From assembly GCA_036874045.1 (NCBI GenBank), contig CM072341.1:9064501-9128500 (forward strand): a stretch of DNA of 64,000 bases. Direction: 5' to 3'. The notes beneath the pieces were generated by a model, which was not told the origin of the DNA, made no database searches, and worked only from the letters and a program-made list of their open reading frames with translations. Below, piece by piece: positions 10,374-22,162 of this stretch (position 1 is the first letter of the stretch; each line of letters starts with the position of its first letter). The position numbers and the translations under genes were made by a program. The DNA is from Cymodocea nodosa. Taxonomy: Eukaryota > Streptophyta > Magnoliopsida > Alismatales > Cymodoceaceae.

Positions 10374-12596
10374 CTATAAAAATTCAATATGTATGTCTGT
10401 ATTTATACCTGTATGCGTATCTGTATTTATACCTATATTTATATCTGTATGTTGTTGTTGTTTTGAAAATTGTGTTGATTGTTGCTGTTTAATTAATGCA
10501 TATGTAGCATAAAGACAACATCTGCCAACTTTTGCACCATGACCAAACCTCTGAAACAATAAAGCATGCAGTATTTTTGCAATAAAACGTGCTTGACCAT
10601 TTAAATCATTTAGTAATCTCATTGGATTGTTGGCAGTTGTATCTTTGGCTAAACTTTTAATGTCCCATCCCAACTAACAAACCTATTTTCTTTCTGATAA
10701 TTTAACTCCTTCATTTTTCAGACCAAGTACTTGATAAAGTAAATCTGGAGTTAAATATATGTCGTCTTGTATATTGGAAACAGGAATATCTTCTTCCACT
10801 ATTAAGTTTGAGTAAAAATAACTTATAAGTTCTGGTATAACAAGATGGCCTGGCTGTTGTGGAAGCAAAGTCAACAAGCCTTGAAATTCAAACATTTCTC
10901 GTATATGTGCCATCCCTTCAAACTTAACTGGTCTTGAATATAAAACTGTAAAAGTTTTATATGTCTGAAATTTTTCATAACAGGAACTATTTCTGAACCA
11001 TAATAATGTATTTTCGTCTAAACTCTATTTAGGATTAGGTAGTTTCCTATGATGATGTTTTGATTTGGGACTTGTTTCAACATTACCAGCATTATCTAAA
11101 TTTTCAGACTGTTCAGAACTAGTGGAATTTCCATCAAAGCTAGTATAAATGTCTGAAATATCTGGTATTGTCGTATCAATAATTTGTTGAAATTCCTTTG
11201 TGTGATCTTCTTGAAACATATCAGTAGCAATAATCTTTGTATTAATTTGTATATCAGCAACATTTATGTCTATGATTGATCTATACAACAACTACCTCTA
11301 TAGGAATGAATGTTCTATATTTGTCTATGTAATAGAATCATCCTGTATTTCTGAAATTTCTATACTTGAGACATTGGTAGTGTGATATTCTATTTGTAAC
11401 TGTGTAGTTTGTTGATTATATACATTTATCAACAAATATACTATATACTGTAATAGACATAACCACATGTATAAACTGTAGTATAAGCAACTATACCAAA
11501 AATCAAAAGTTTCTATCTGAGATATAGTAAGAGGAAGAATATTTGTACATTCCTCTTCAGATAAAATATCTTCAATATTCATAGACTCAGTGTCTATGTC
11601 ATCAAAAATATCATCAAAATTGATATCATCTGTATATGTATCATTAAAATTTCCTACATGTTCTCTTTCTGTAGGAAAAGAATGTGTGCTTGTAGCATGA
11701 TGTGAAAAACTGTCCATTGTATGAAAAGAAATATTATGCACTAATGTGACACAATACCTTAGAGTGTATGCGTGTAATCCGATATTTGTCACATCTGTTG
11801 GGATTCCTAACACAAAAGTCTATCCAGCTTCTACAATGGAACATAGTTTTCCATTTTTCAATGATTCTTCTCCTTGCTGCAATATGCCTTGTACACCTAT
11901 AGTAAGTCCAAAATATTCTAATGTCTTCTTCTTTTTCCGACTATATGTCTGTAGTGTTTCTAGTTGTTTAGGAGGTTCTAAAATTTTCTTAATTTCTCCT
12001 GTTAAAGGCACCTGTGGTCTTGATGGTCCTTCACCATGATGCCTAGGTTGTAATAATGGAATATAGAGTTTTAAGCTCTCAACCTCTACCATTTTTAGTT
12101 GATAAACTTTTTGTCCTTCACTTCGAAGGCCCATTTTCCAAATGGCAGTTTTCTGTTCATCAATAAATTGTTGAATGTCATCTAAAACAGCTAGGGGAAA
12201 ATAATGTTGGGAATACAAAGATTTTAATTCCTTGTTGGCATTTTCTATCATTGGTCCCCATTTCTTTCCATAGTAAGTGATAGACTGTATCGATTTTTCA
12301 AGTACATGTCCAGAACTTGTAACAACTACAGGGTTAGGTTGTAAAGTTCATTTCCATAGTTGTAATGCGGAAAGTTTAATCTGTTTTAGTCTAAACTATG
12401 TGTCAGCATAATTGCGAATAAACTTCCAATATAAATTTTTCTTATCTTGAACAACTTTTTTAATTTCATGTAATACTTCATTTGTAAAAGTATACCTTTA
12501 GTAGATGTCGTTGATTTCACTTTCTATTTTCTAAAGTTCCAGCTCTCTTTTCTGCACTTTTGCAATTCTACCACGTCCTCTTCCTTGTCCTGACAT
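10374..12596 (-). pseudogene. T32-like 3' ORF of copia C
   Basis: A large degenerate ORF downstream of pol, in the position where other elements keep an env-like gene. It seems to start at 12596 with an Arg/Gly-rich N-terminus (MSGQGRGRGR). The middle (11820-12251) is open. An acidic stretch (11325-11813, 11025-11291) follows. The C-terminal domain (10374-10913) has MFEFQGLLTLLP, FYSNL, LGLKNEGV, then ARFIAKILHALLF and RCCLYATYAL, matching D and E. It ends in Gln-rich and repeat sequence. I see no signal peptide or clear membrane segment typical of env. The family resembles what is annotated as putative plant transposon protein; the function is unknown. Confidence 0.72.
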
Positions 12597-13119
12597 TGTC
12601 GATTAATCTTTACTGTGCACTGTAGAACTTAGTGGAAGTAAAGATTGTGAAACTAGGGTTTTACCAAGGTAGAAACACGAAAAGTTGTCAGTAAAACATT
12701 TATAACTCTTCGAGTTTATAAACGGATAAACAGATTCAATCATTGAAATCATAAATATAAGATCTGTTACTAATAAATAACTCGAATGCTTATAATAACT
12801 GTACGAGTTTTACAATCGACAAAAGTAGAATACTTAGCGTAACTGTTCGTGTAATGAAAATGAATTCGAGCTAAGTGAAAAGTGAGAAAACTCGAAGACT
12901 TATGATAACTATTCGAGTTTTGTGAGCAGTAAAGCACATAACTATACGACAAATGAGAATAGTTATTGTCATAGTTTAAGTCTTTTAGAAAAATATAAGA
13001 ATATTAAGTTAACTGTTCGAGTTTCTTAGATGGATAGGCGTAAAAGTCGAAGAGTTAAACATAACTATTTGAGTTTCAACTTGAGACATAATAAAACAAT
13101 GAAATTCAATAGGTGCATA
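12597..13119. promoter_or_regulatory. Dyad-motif array upstream of C's T32-like ORF
   Basis: Directly upstream (minus strand) of the ORF start lie many copies of AACTCGAA, AACTATTCGAG and AACTCTTCGAG and their complements, the flavour found in C's own LTR. Examples are at about 12706, 12779, 12891, 12914 and 13012. The array is not between LTR ends, so it may be an internal promoter; that is inference. Confidence 0.45.
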
Positions 13120-13490
13120 ATTCTAACTTAAGGAGTTCAGATATTTTCGGATACTTATAAACCTAACTATCCAATGCTCAGATGCATTTCGGAGAGTTAC
13201 CAGATAACTTACTAAACATTCACTTAAGATATGCATTTAGGCTTCAACACATGTACTTCAGGAAATAATAAAATATTCTGTTGATCGTTTAAAACATAAC
13301 TGTCCGGTATATACAATATAGCCTTCCAAAATCACAAAAAATTCGGATACTTAAGAATTAAAAAGCCTGTATTTCACCGACAGTTCAGAAATGTACTTAA
13401 TTAATGTTAATTTCCTGAAATTATGTAGATTTTTTCATTAAAATATATAATAGTTCATAATAGTTAAATTATTATATAAGAAATTACTCT
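13120..13490 (-). repeat. E-type gypsy U3 segment inside copia C
   Basis: Aligns by eye with E's LTR at about 28900-29250. Shared blocks include ATGCTCAGATGCATTTCGGA, CACTTAAG, TGTACTTCAGGAAATAATAA and ATTCGGATACTTAAGAAT, in the same order and orientation. In sense direction this is the start (U3) of a gypsy LTR. It lies between RNase H and the T32-like ORF of a copia element. A degenerate C-rich tract at about 13485-13496 could be a decayed polypurine tract. Confidence 0.7.
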
Positions 13491-14587
13491 CCCTACATAA
13501 ATGTAGTCTAAAGAATTTATGGCGTACTTAAACTGGGTTGCCAAGCCCTAATAGATTTGGCATTAAAAGGTCAAATGGCTTACTTAAGTTAGGTACGAAG
13601 CCTTAAATAGATTTGAGTCTCTTTTTTTTTTAAAAATATTAATTAAATACAGAAATAAGTAGTAGATTAACAATTTAGACTTTCTAGCTTTTATCTTATT
13701 TAGTTTACAAAAGATAATTCATAGAGATATACCTTCAGGAACTTAAAAGAATTTAATAATGAGTACACAAACTTAAGAAAATAAATACCATACATTATGT
13801 GTAAAGAGTAGATAATAACAAAGATTATATGCATAGATTATGGCAGGATTGTTATAATACCTAGAAAATAAATTAAGCTTGAGTACATTGTCCCATTTAT
13901 TTATTTATATATATATATTTGTTTATATTCATATATATATATACTTTATGTATTACCTCCCACAATATCATCTTTTTATGTGATCACAATCCCTTGCTTA
14001 GGGGAAAGATAACTAGTTACTCAATGACAAGTGAGAACAGGTAAATATTTTTATTTTTTATTAAATATAATTTGAATTACTTGCAAAATGAGTTTTCAAT
14101 CAGCACATCCCAAACTAGTTGGTTTAAGTGACTAGGGTTTAAGATCCCCCAACAAACTTAATTACTCAAGTAATTGCAGACAAAAAAAAGAAATAAAACA
14201 AGATAGTAAATTAAATTAGAGGCAATCACAAGACTTAATTTTTCTAACAGAATGTTAATAACTTTCCTTTAATAAACAATACATACTTTCTATGTATTTT
14301 CCTGTTAAAATTTCTATAATAGCATATACATAAGTAATAAAAATATAGTTGGCACTCACATTGAATCAAATTAACTTTCCTTAAGTAATCTTTTCTAAAT
14401 TTTTCTTAAATAAATTGACTTCAATAAAAATCAGAATTTCATAAATTCTTAACTACTAGAAAATGATAATTCGAAAATAGACATTTTGTTTTGTTTTGTT
14501 TTGTTTTGTTTTTATAATAATAAAGAAATTTCAATTCTTAAACTACCTTTTTAACAAACCAAAATGTTATGCAATGAATAGGACAAT
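13491..14587 (-). other. Noncoding spacer 3' of pol in C
   Basis: AT-rich, no coding seen. Parts resemble the 3' spacers of the gypsy elements: the reverse complement near 14340-14360 (GTGCCAACTATATTTTTATT) recalls F near 21350, and AAACCAACTAGTTTG near 14115 recalls E near 30980. It contains a (TTTTG)n run at 14484-14513 and TA-rich microsatellite at 13903-13943. It may be gypsy-derived together with the adjacent U3 segment. Confidence 0.45.
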
Positions 14588-15312
14588 TTAAACATCAGAT
14601 AACCTATAGATACTAAGTTCTAATCGTAATTTTGAAAAGTTATTTTCATCTACGGGTTTCGTAAATAGATCTGCTAATTGTTTTGTGGTAGGAATAAAAT
14701 TTAATACTATTTTTCCTTTTACAACATTATCCCTTAGAAAATAATGTTGAACTTCTATATGTTTAGCTCGTGAATGTAAGACATGATTTTTAGACAAACT
14801 TATTGTAGAACTACTATTACAGAAAATCTTAGTTGGTTCATAGTCTAAATTAAAATCTTTTAAAGTTTGTCTGATCCATAGGATTTAAGCACATCAAAGT
14901 GTAGCAGCTATATATTCAGCTTCAATTATAGATAATGCTACACAATTTTGCTTTTTGCTAAACCATGACACTAAAGAATTTCCTAATAATTGACAAGTGC
15001 CACTGGTGCTTTTTCTTTCAGACTTACATCCTGTGAAATCAGCATCACTATAACCTATTAAATTTAAAGAACTGTGTTTAAAGTAAAGCAATCCGAAATT
15101 GATGGTTCCTAATAGATATTTAAAAATTTGTTTAACAGCAAGTAGGTGTGATTCTTTAGGATTAGATGATATCTAGCATAAGTACACACACTAAACATAA
15201 TATCTGGTTGGCTAGCTGTTAAATAAAGTAATGAACCAATCATACTTCTATATTGTTTTATATCTACAGTTTTTCCAGAGTCATCTTTATCCAACTTGGT
15301 GATAGTAGTCAT
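14588..15312 (-). pseudogene. RNase H of C
   Basis: Copia RNase H in two or three frames. 14894-15091 has the GYSDADFTGC block, KSTSGTCQLLG, SWFSKKQN and EAEY. 14588-14797 has SRAKHIEVQHYFLRD, QLADLFTKPV and ends RLSDV. 15109-15312 is the RT-RNase H connection (YRSMIGSLLYLTASQPDIMF). Stops and a frameshift separate the blocks, for example one near 14885. Confidence 0.88.
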
Positions 15313-16200
15313 TGGTGTATTCTTTGTTTTAGTGTTGTCTAAATCAAACCTCTTTAATAAATCTTAAGTATATTTTTCTTGTGAAATAAAAGTACCCTAA
15401 TCTAATTGCTTAATTTGTAAGCCTAGAAAAAATGATAGTTCACCCATCATACTCGATTTAAATTGATTAGTCATGTCTTTCGAAAAAGACTCAACTAATT
15501 TATCATTTGTTGCTCCAAATATGATGTCATCTATATGGATTTGAACTACCAATATATCTTTTTTGATCTTCTTGATAAAAAGAGTGTGATCTACCTTTCC
15601 CATAGAATACCCTTTTTCCATAAGAAATTTAGATAATCTCTCATACCAAGACCTAGGGGCTTGTTTAAGGCCATATAGTGCCTTCTTAAGCTTATAAACA
15701 TACTTAGGATGTTTTGAATCTTCAAAACCTGAAGGTTATTTTACATAAACTTCTTCTTTTATATATCCATTTAAAAAAGCAGTCTTAACATCCATTTGAT
15801 ATAATTTGAAATCCATATAACAAGCATATGCTAACAAAATTCGTATTGATTCTAGTCTAGCAATACGAGCAAATGTTTCATCATAGTCAATTCCTTCCTC
15901 TTGCTTGTAACCTTGAGCAACTAATCTAGCTTTATTTTTAACTATATGTCCATCTTGATCTACTTTGTTTCTAAATACCCACATTGTTCCTATTATGGAC
16001 TGATTATTAGGTGGTGGAACTAGATCCCATACCTCATTTCTTATAAATTGATTTAGCTCATCTTTCATAGCTAAATACCAAAATTCATCTTCTAAGGCAT
16101 CTTCAATTTTCTTAGGTTCTAGTAAAGAAACAAATGAACAAGCACCACAAATGTTGACTACTGATGACCTAGTCCTAACTCCTTGATTAGGATCGCCTAT
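15313..16200 (-). pseudogene. Reverse transcriptase of C
   Basis: RT blocks in order: [20 protein letters not shown] (15736-16068), the [13 protein letters not shown] block, and, at 15397-15621, GKVDHTLFIKK and IHIDDIIFGAT, so the usual YVDD reads HIDD. A stop (GYFT to G-stop) falls at about 15736 and the KALYGLKQAPR block lies between open stretches. The mutation of the first catalytic-motif residue and the breaks make it inactive. Confidence 0.88.
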
Positions 16201-16926
16201 TATCTAATCGATAGGATGAGATGAAGCATAACGCCAATTTCTATGTTGTTCCATATTTTCTATAGGTATGACATTATTTTCTTCTAAATTTTCATCATTT
16301 AATTTTATATTTCTTATTCCATCAGATAATCTCTCAATTTCTCTATCAACATCATTTGGTACCATTTCTAGGAGAATTTCTGAATCAAAGTTTTCAGCAT
16401 GTCTAACATCCAAATGAGAATTTTCATGAAATTTCACATGTAGGGTTTCCTCAATGGTTTTTGTTGATTTGTTATAAACTCTATATGCCTTACTTATAAT
16501 GGAATAACCAACAAAAATACCCTCATCTAATTTGGCTCTAAATTTGTCTCTTCATTCCTTAGTGTTTAAAATAAAACACTTACAGTCAAAGGGTTTTAAA
16601 TAACTTATTTTGGGAACCCTGTTATACCATATCTCATAAGGAGTTTTATCTAAAATTGGTCTTAGATGCACTCTATTTATAACATAGCATGCTGTATGAA
16701 CTGCTTCTGCCCAAAGAGATAGGGTAATTTATTCTCATTTAACATGGTTCTAGACATTTCTTGAAGTGATCTGTTTTTACGTTCTACTATCTCATTTTGT
16801 GAAGGAGTTCTTGGAAATGAGTACTTATGATCTATGCCTAATTCTTCACAAAATGTGTCCATTTGATCATTATCAAATTCTGTACTATGATCACTCCTAA
16901 ACTTTTGAATTTTAACATTTTGCTCA
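16201..16926 (-). pseudogene. Integrase C-terminal half of C
   Basis: 16677-16862 holds YSFPRTPSQNEIVERKNRSL with the catalytic Glu, then a frameshift after NENKLPY. 16204-16437 is the low-complexity segment between integrase and RT, ending RNWRYASSHPID as in A and I. Stops separate it from the upstream integrase: a Gln codon reads TAA near 16927. Confidence 0.87.
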
Positions 16927-17936
16927 TTTTAAACTTTATTGCAGAATATCTTAAATATTTCAAAAACTTTAGTTTTATTAGCTAGAAAATAGACCCAAGT
17001 AAATCTAGAATAATCATCAACTAGTACAAAAGCATAATGTTTACCTCCTAGACTAGTTGTCCTAGTAGGTCCAAATAAATCCATATGCACTAGTTCTAAT
17101 ACTCTTTTGCTTGTTATTTCATTTAAACTTTTAAAAGATGTTTTATGTAATTTACCTAATTGACATGCATCACACATGAACTCTTTCGAGTACTTAATAC
17201 TAGGTAAACCTCTAACTAGATTCTTTTTAGATAGCTTTTGTAATAATTTTAAGTTTGAGTGTCCTAGCCTTCTATGCCATAAAATAACTTCATCTGATTT
17301 TGCAATTAAGCAAGCATTGTCTTTAATAATATCAGAAGGCAAATTCATAATACAAACGGATCCTTTCTTGTATGTAGTGAATAAAATTTTGTTTGTAGAC
17401 ATGTCCATAATTTTATAGGAATCTTTTTCAAAAATTACTCTGTAAAACTTTATTAAAACAGGAACACTCAATAAATTAAAACCTACGTTTTCCACTAATA
17501 ATACATCATTTATAAAGCATTTCTCAGTTACCTGAACCTTGCCAAACCCAAGGATATTTGTTTTGCTTTTATTTCCAAAGGTAACTTGTCCATTCTTGGT
17601 CTTCGTTACTTTTGTAAGTAATCGTATATCTCTAGTCATGTGGCTGGATGCTCCACTATTCATTATCCATTTTGATTTGTGTACTTCACTGGATTTTGTC
17701 ATGAAGCATACATTTGCCAGATTTTTTTCTGAATCTGATGTTGATGAGGATTCATTGTCTGATGTTGAATCCTTTGTTTCTTCACTTTGTGAAGCTGAAG
17801 AGTCATCCCTTGTCACTTTAAGTGCCCTTTTCTTTCTGAATTTCTTACTCCTAAAATTCCTCCTCAAATTTTTCTTATCTTTGTTGAGCAAACAATCAAT
17901 TTGAAAGTGACCCGGTTTGTTGCACTTGTAGCATAT
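16927..17936 (-). pseudogene. End of gag, protease and integrase N-half of C
   Basis: Reading continues without a break from the gag zinc knuckle (C-Y-K-C-N-K-P-G-H-F-Q-I-D-C, 17890-17935) through a Lys/Arg-rich and Ser/Asp-rich linker into protease and integrase (to 16929). The protease motif reads WIMNSGASSHMT: the catalytic Asp is replaced by Asn. HRRLGH and CDACQLGKLH form the pre-integrase zinc finger. The first catalytic Asp (HMDLFGPT) is present. The knuckle is cut from the rest of gag (44044-44879) by E. Confidence 0.9.
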
Positions 17937-19077
17937 TGTTTGGATTTTCCCAACACGACACCAGAAAAACTTTGATTTGTTACTTCTATTTTTACTTAGT
18001 TAATTTAGCTTTATGCCTATCTTTTTTCTTTTAGAAGTAAACAAACATCCTTTAATACAATTTAGATATTAATTCTAATTTGTACTTTAACTGCAAGTGT
18101 ATAGTGTCTATTGTATCAGTGTGCAAGTACAGGTCGATCCCACAGGGAATTGCTTAAGAATTGAGAATTGCCCGTTTTTAACAATCAAATTTGTATATTC
18201 AATAAGCCCTCCGTTGAATTACAGTTAATTCAATGGACAAAGTTCGTTGAGTTATGGCTAACTCAACAGACTAACCTCATGGACTTAAGTTAACTCCACG
18301 AGCCTATCTTTTCTTTTTAAATACTGCTATTTACAAAGGAATTCGGCCAACCATTGGGCGATTCCATAGATTGTAAATAACATCAATTAAGCTCTTTAAT
18401 GTTAGTGAACACTGAATTTATCATTAAGCATACTAACATTTAGATAATTCAAATAGTAACCATTAAAATCTTTAAGTCTTTTGAACGAACCAATTTCAGT
18501 AAATTGTAAAACTAAAACAAACATAAAACAATCACAACACTAACAAAGATAACATTAATCACGATACAACACAAATAATACAACACTCAAATTCAACATA
18601 CAAACACAGATAAATTGTTTTTGGTATTTTTGTTTTAATATGAACATGGAAATGGGCGAAAGGTGAAATGTAAAGTAATCTCACTCGACAGTAAATACTT
18701 CCGTCACTCTTGCAACGCGATTACACCACTGAAAATTAAACCACTTACAATTTTGTCTCCTCTCCCTATAGAATCGTGAGTCTAGAATTGCAAGATGATC
18801 TCCTCTTCAACATACAGGCATCAACCCGAAGCCAAGGCTAAAAGCTTTACGATCTCCTGAAATATGAGTCGGCACTTGGTGAAAATGGCTTCCCTTCCCG
18901 TGATGCGATCACTCCTCACAGTGGTTGTCAGGTACTATGTTTGGCTCGAAATCGACCCGACATCAAGAAAGTATTCTCACAGACCTCTGAGGGTTGGTGA
19001 TTATGGTGGTGGTAATGATGGTTGGTATGATACTTTGGAGAATTGCCGATACTGTCTGCAAAAAGCTTGGTGCTCCT
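17937..19077 (-). repeat. 3' LTR of E, outer part
   Basis: Starts TGTTTGGATTTTCCCAACAC, matching 42099 onward. It keeps about 250 bases (18450-18710 or so) that are deleted from the 5' copy. It ends at CTCCT (19073-19077), the left target copy of F. It contains the gypsy LTR motif TTGCAAGTGTATAG and later CAAGTACAGGTCGATCCCAC, and a hairpin near 18247 (GTTGAGTTA and TAACTCAAC). Confidence 0.92.
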
Positions 19078-20611
19078 TGCTGAGCTATATTTTTAGCTCA
19101 AGCTTTACTGCAAGTGCATAGTTCTTTTGGTGTACATGGCAAATACAGGTCATTCTTCCACAAGGATTGTGTTTATGACTTAATCAATTATTACTCAACT
19201 TGTTCTTCAAGCTCTTAGGTATACTTCAGTAAATTAATGACATGTGAATGTAGAATAATCAAAATTAACACAAGCTCACAAATCATGCAGTTTCAAGGCA
19301 ATGTGTAGTGGAAAATGGTGATGTGAATCAATTTCTTTACTTGTAAATCTATCAACTCATTCAATTATAACATGCACACAAGTTCCATGTGATTTCAGAA
19401 GTAATATCAATGCATCAATATTAAGGAAAGAAAAATAAAACAAGAAGGTTCAATAGACTATACTACTCTATTCTAATTTATACTAAATGCATGCAACTAT
19501 GCTATTTGCTAATCTAGCTAAACTATACTATACTACTTGCATTAGAAATTCTTTTTGGAGATTGATTAGGACAAAATGTGATCAATATAAGATATAACAA
19601 ACTCAATTAACTACTGAAATTAAAATTAACAACTAGATATAAGTGATAGGTTCTTCATTCAAATGAACATCAACACTTATTTTCTTCTTCTTTCAATTCA
19701 CACCTTCTCAAATGCGCCAAGCCACCATTGGTGAGTGTCATTCACTCGTGTGAAAGCCTCACCAAGAGCCCCAACAATACACGTGAATAGAGGATGCAAA
19801 TTAGAAGTTGAAAAGAAGAATTAAACATTCATATACATTCATTGAACTCTATCTAGCTAAGAAGACATATAATTGAGATGTTCACCACCATTTCTCATCA
19901 ATTCTTCCTTCTATACAAGAAAATAATAAACTCTAAGAGTTGTCAGTACCTTAGGAGCTTCTTATCTTCTTCTCTAGAGCTTTGAATTCAATGGAACTTG
20001 GCAGCAACTCCACCTCCAAGCTTGGACGTCTTCTCCTTAGCCCTTGGAATGGCGAATAGCATGAATGGATGGTCTCTCTTTGGAAGCACAAGCCTCACCT
20101 CCAAGCTTCTTCTCCTCTTTCTTTCTCTCATTGGAAACACCAAGTTGGCCTATGAAATTCCTCTCCCCTTGCATTTATGTTAGCATGTGTTCTCTCTCTT
20201 TGACGTGGCACCTTGGTTTTATCACCAAGCCAATAGTATGCCATAGATCTAGGAGGGCCAATAAGGTGTTGGCATGCCCTCTTCTTTAAAGTTTAGTCCA
20301 CCAACTTTTGATTCTTTACATCTTCTTTTGGTCTTTTGCATTAAGCTCCTTCCATATGTGTTACCTACAATTAAGGGAAATTGAGCTCCAAGAGACGTTA
20401 GCCAACATAGGACATTCAAAATAAAATCAATGTGTTCCATGTAAAATTATATTCAATGGGGGATGCACTTGTTAATTAAATTTCTATATTGCATTATATT
20501 TCAAGACTTATATTACCCATAATTATTATCATTTATCCACAATAGATAGATAATATCATGCAAAATTACTTATAAAATTCATTAAAAATGGGCAAAATTA
20601 AAGCTTTAACA
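19078..20611 (-). repeat. 3' LTR of F (1534 bp)
   Basis: Starts TGCTGAGCTATATTTTTAGC (TGTT in the other copy) and ends GCTTTAACA. It lacks the TAACT..CGR dyads and CACGTG arrays of E and the copia LTRs. A GC-richer block lies at about 19980-20290. A CAAGTGCATAG...AATACAGGTCATTC motif near its plus-strand start is shared in form with E and S. Confidence 0.95.
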
Positions 20612-20628
20612 GCCCCCCACACTTAAAC
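20612..20628 (-). other. Polypurine tract of F
   Basis: Minus strand GTTTAAGTGTGGGGGGC abuts the 3' LTR (TGTTAAAGC). This is the expected plus-strand primer of an Athila-like element. Confidence 0.9.
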
Positions 20629-22162
20629 TTTGCTAGTCCTCTAGCAAAATTTAAAGAAGAAAAGATTAAGGAACCCCTTGAAACAAACAAACACAATAAA
20701 GAAAATTAAGGCAAATCAAATTCTCGCCAAGTAATGCAACAATACTTATAGATAATCTCCACTCACAAGCATGAGTTCCTGTAATGGTGAGGAATTTAGA
20801 ATAGACATCTAATGCCAACCTAAGGAAAATAAGTTTTTAAGATACTATTAAGTGCAAAGTGCTTAGACCCATAATCAATAGCACCTAGGTTCATCTCACT
20901 TAATCCAAGAATACATGAAGGTTTCTTTAGGCTTCTATCCTCTAGTACATTGCCCCTTTATTTTCAATTGAGTTTTTCTTCTTTTTTGATTCTATAAAAG
21001 TATTTTCTTTATTCATTCTATAGAACAACTTCTTCTTCTTCTTCTTGTTTTTTTTTTTTTTTTGTTGATACTTCTCTTTTCTCACATCCTACCACTACCC
21101 TTAGGATACCTCCCATAAAGGGTTTACATGTGAAGACTAAGAGGTTACTAAGCCTCTGTCCCCAGCAACCTTATGAGAACGGGTATCAAACCTTATTCCC
21201 AAATTCATATATCTACCCTTCTCATGGGACAACCTATTGGAAAGATTTCCTAAGCCACTCCTCAAGATTCATGACATAAGAAGAGTCCTCTAGATACCAC
21301 ATGATTAAGAGTCTAGTGCAAGAATGTGTATATGTTATAAGTAAGAAACTATAGTTGGCATCTCAAATGCATATTCCTATCCTCACCTTAAAAATAAGCT
21401 CAGCTCTAAGTGTAAGACATCATAAGGAAAGAACATTACTGAGGAAAATTCAACATGCCACAAAAAGAAATTAAGTTCAAATGAAAACAAAGCTAAAACT
21501 AATAAAGAATTAATGATCTTAACCTTAAGAGCATACAATGGAGATTGAATAGCATGCTAGTAAGGCTAAGATGCAATAATTCAAAATCAAAATTAACTAA
21601 CAAAAAACTATTTCCTAAAAAAAAAAATTGACATGCAAGTTCTTATCATGGATACATATAAAACATGGTGGCATGCAACATATAGAACGAATTTTCAAAC
21701 TTACCACCAACATGCTTGTGAAAGAAACTTACATTTGGAAAATTTTCAATTACATTGCTATAGTATGCATCCTAAAACATTTTTTTTACTTTCTCCTCCC
21801 CCCCGCACTTAGTTCTTGCATTGTCCTCAATGTAGAAAGGATTGTTTCAACAATAAGAATAAGTAAAAAAAAATGTTGGCACATACCTGTTGTGCACTGC
21901 TCTTCAAGTGGTGTAGATACAATGTATTTAACTCTAATTGTGGTTGAACATCAATTTGTCAAACAAACACATGATATCATGATAAAGTCTTTCAACCCAT
22001 TCTACACCCTTCAAGTGTTTCAAAATCATGCATATAAAATTTAGACATGAACTTGCAATAATCAATTTTATTGTTAACTACTAACACACTAATACATAGA
22101 ATGCAAAATTACTAAGAATTAAGAAAAGAAAAACTACATCTACAACTAAATACATATAAAAA
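20629..22162 (-). other. 3' spacer of F with a second C-rich tract
   Basis: About 1.5 kb with no convincing coding; no capsid, T32-like or F-box sequence. It contains a poly-T run near 21045-21064. At 21793-21804 there is a second polypurine-type tract (plus-strand CTCCTCCCCCCC), followed by the inverted repeat CATTGTCCTCAATG at 21819-21832, which recurs in E's spacer. An open plus-strand stretch at 21628-22044 shows no conserved features and is not called. Confidence 0.7.

Larger units (their letters stand above)
9174..17936 (-). mobile_element. Copia element C, 3' part (pol, T32-like ORF, partial 3' LTR)
   Basis: Left segment of copia element C; the right segment is 44044-46286. E splits C within gag: CATAT at 17932-17936 pairs with CATAT at 44044-44048. 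Sense order here is the end of gag, protease, integrase, RT, RNase H, spacer, a degenerate T32-like ORF, polypurine tract and part of the 3' LTR. B truncates the LTR at 9174. Pol carries many stops and frameshifts, so C is old. Confidence 0.9.

Noticed and set aside
10374-12596. T32-like ORF as a retroviral envelope gene
   Set aside because: Position fits, but I see no signal peptide, furin-like site or strong membrane segment, and the shared domain with E looks intracellular and coiled-coil rich.
13903-13943. TA-rich tract as a promoter TATA box or origin
   Set aside because: Simple microsatellite in decayed spacer with no supporting context.
18864-19121. Plus-strand open stretch in E's LTR, repeated near 42782-43079
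   Set aside because: Same reason: LTR duplication. It is antisense to the element, differs in length between copies and crosses into F at its end.
19998-20289. Overlapping plus-strand open stretches, repeated at 27682-27973
   Set aside because: They are conserved only because both LTRs of F are copies; the region is the GC-richer part of the LTR and no domain is visible.
21628-22044. A 138-codon plus-strand open stretch in F's 3' spacer
   Set aside because: It is antisense to the element, shows no domain or composition of a protein, and contains the polypurine tract and inverted repeat on the other strand.
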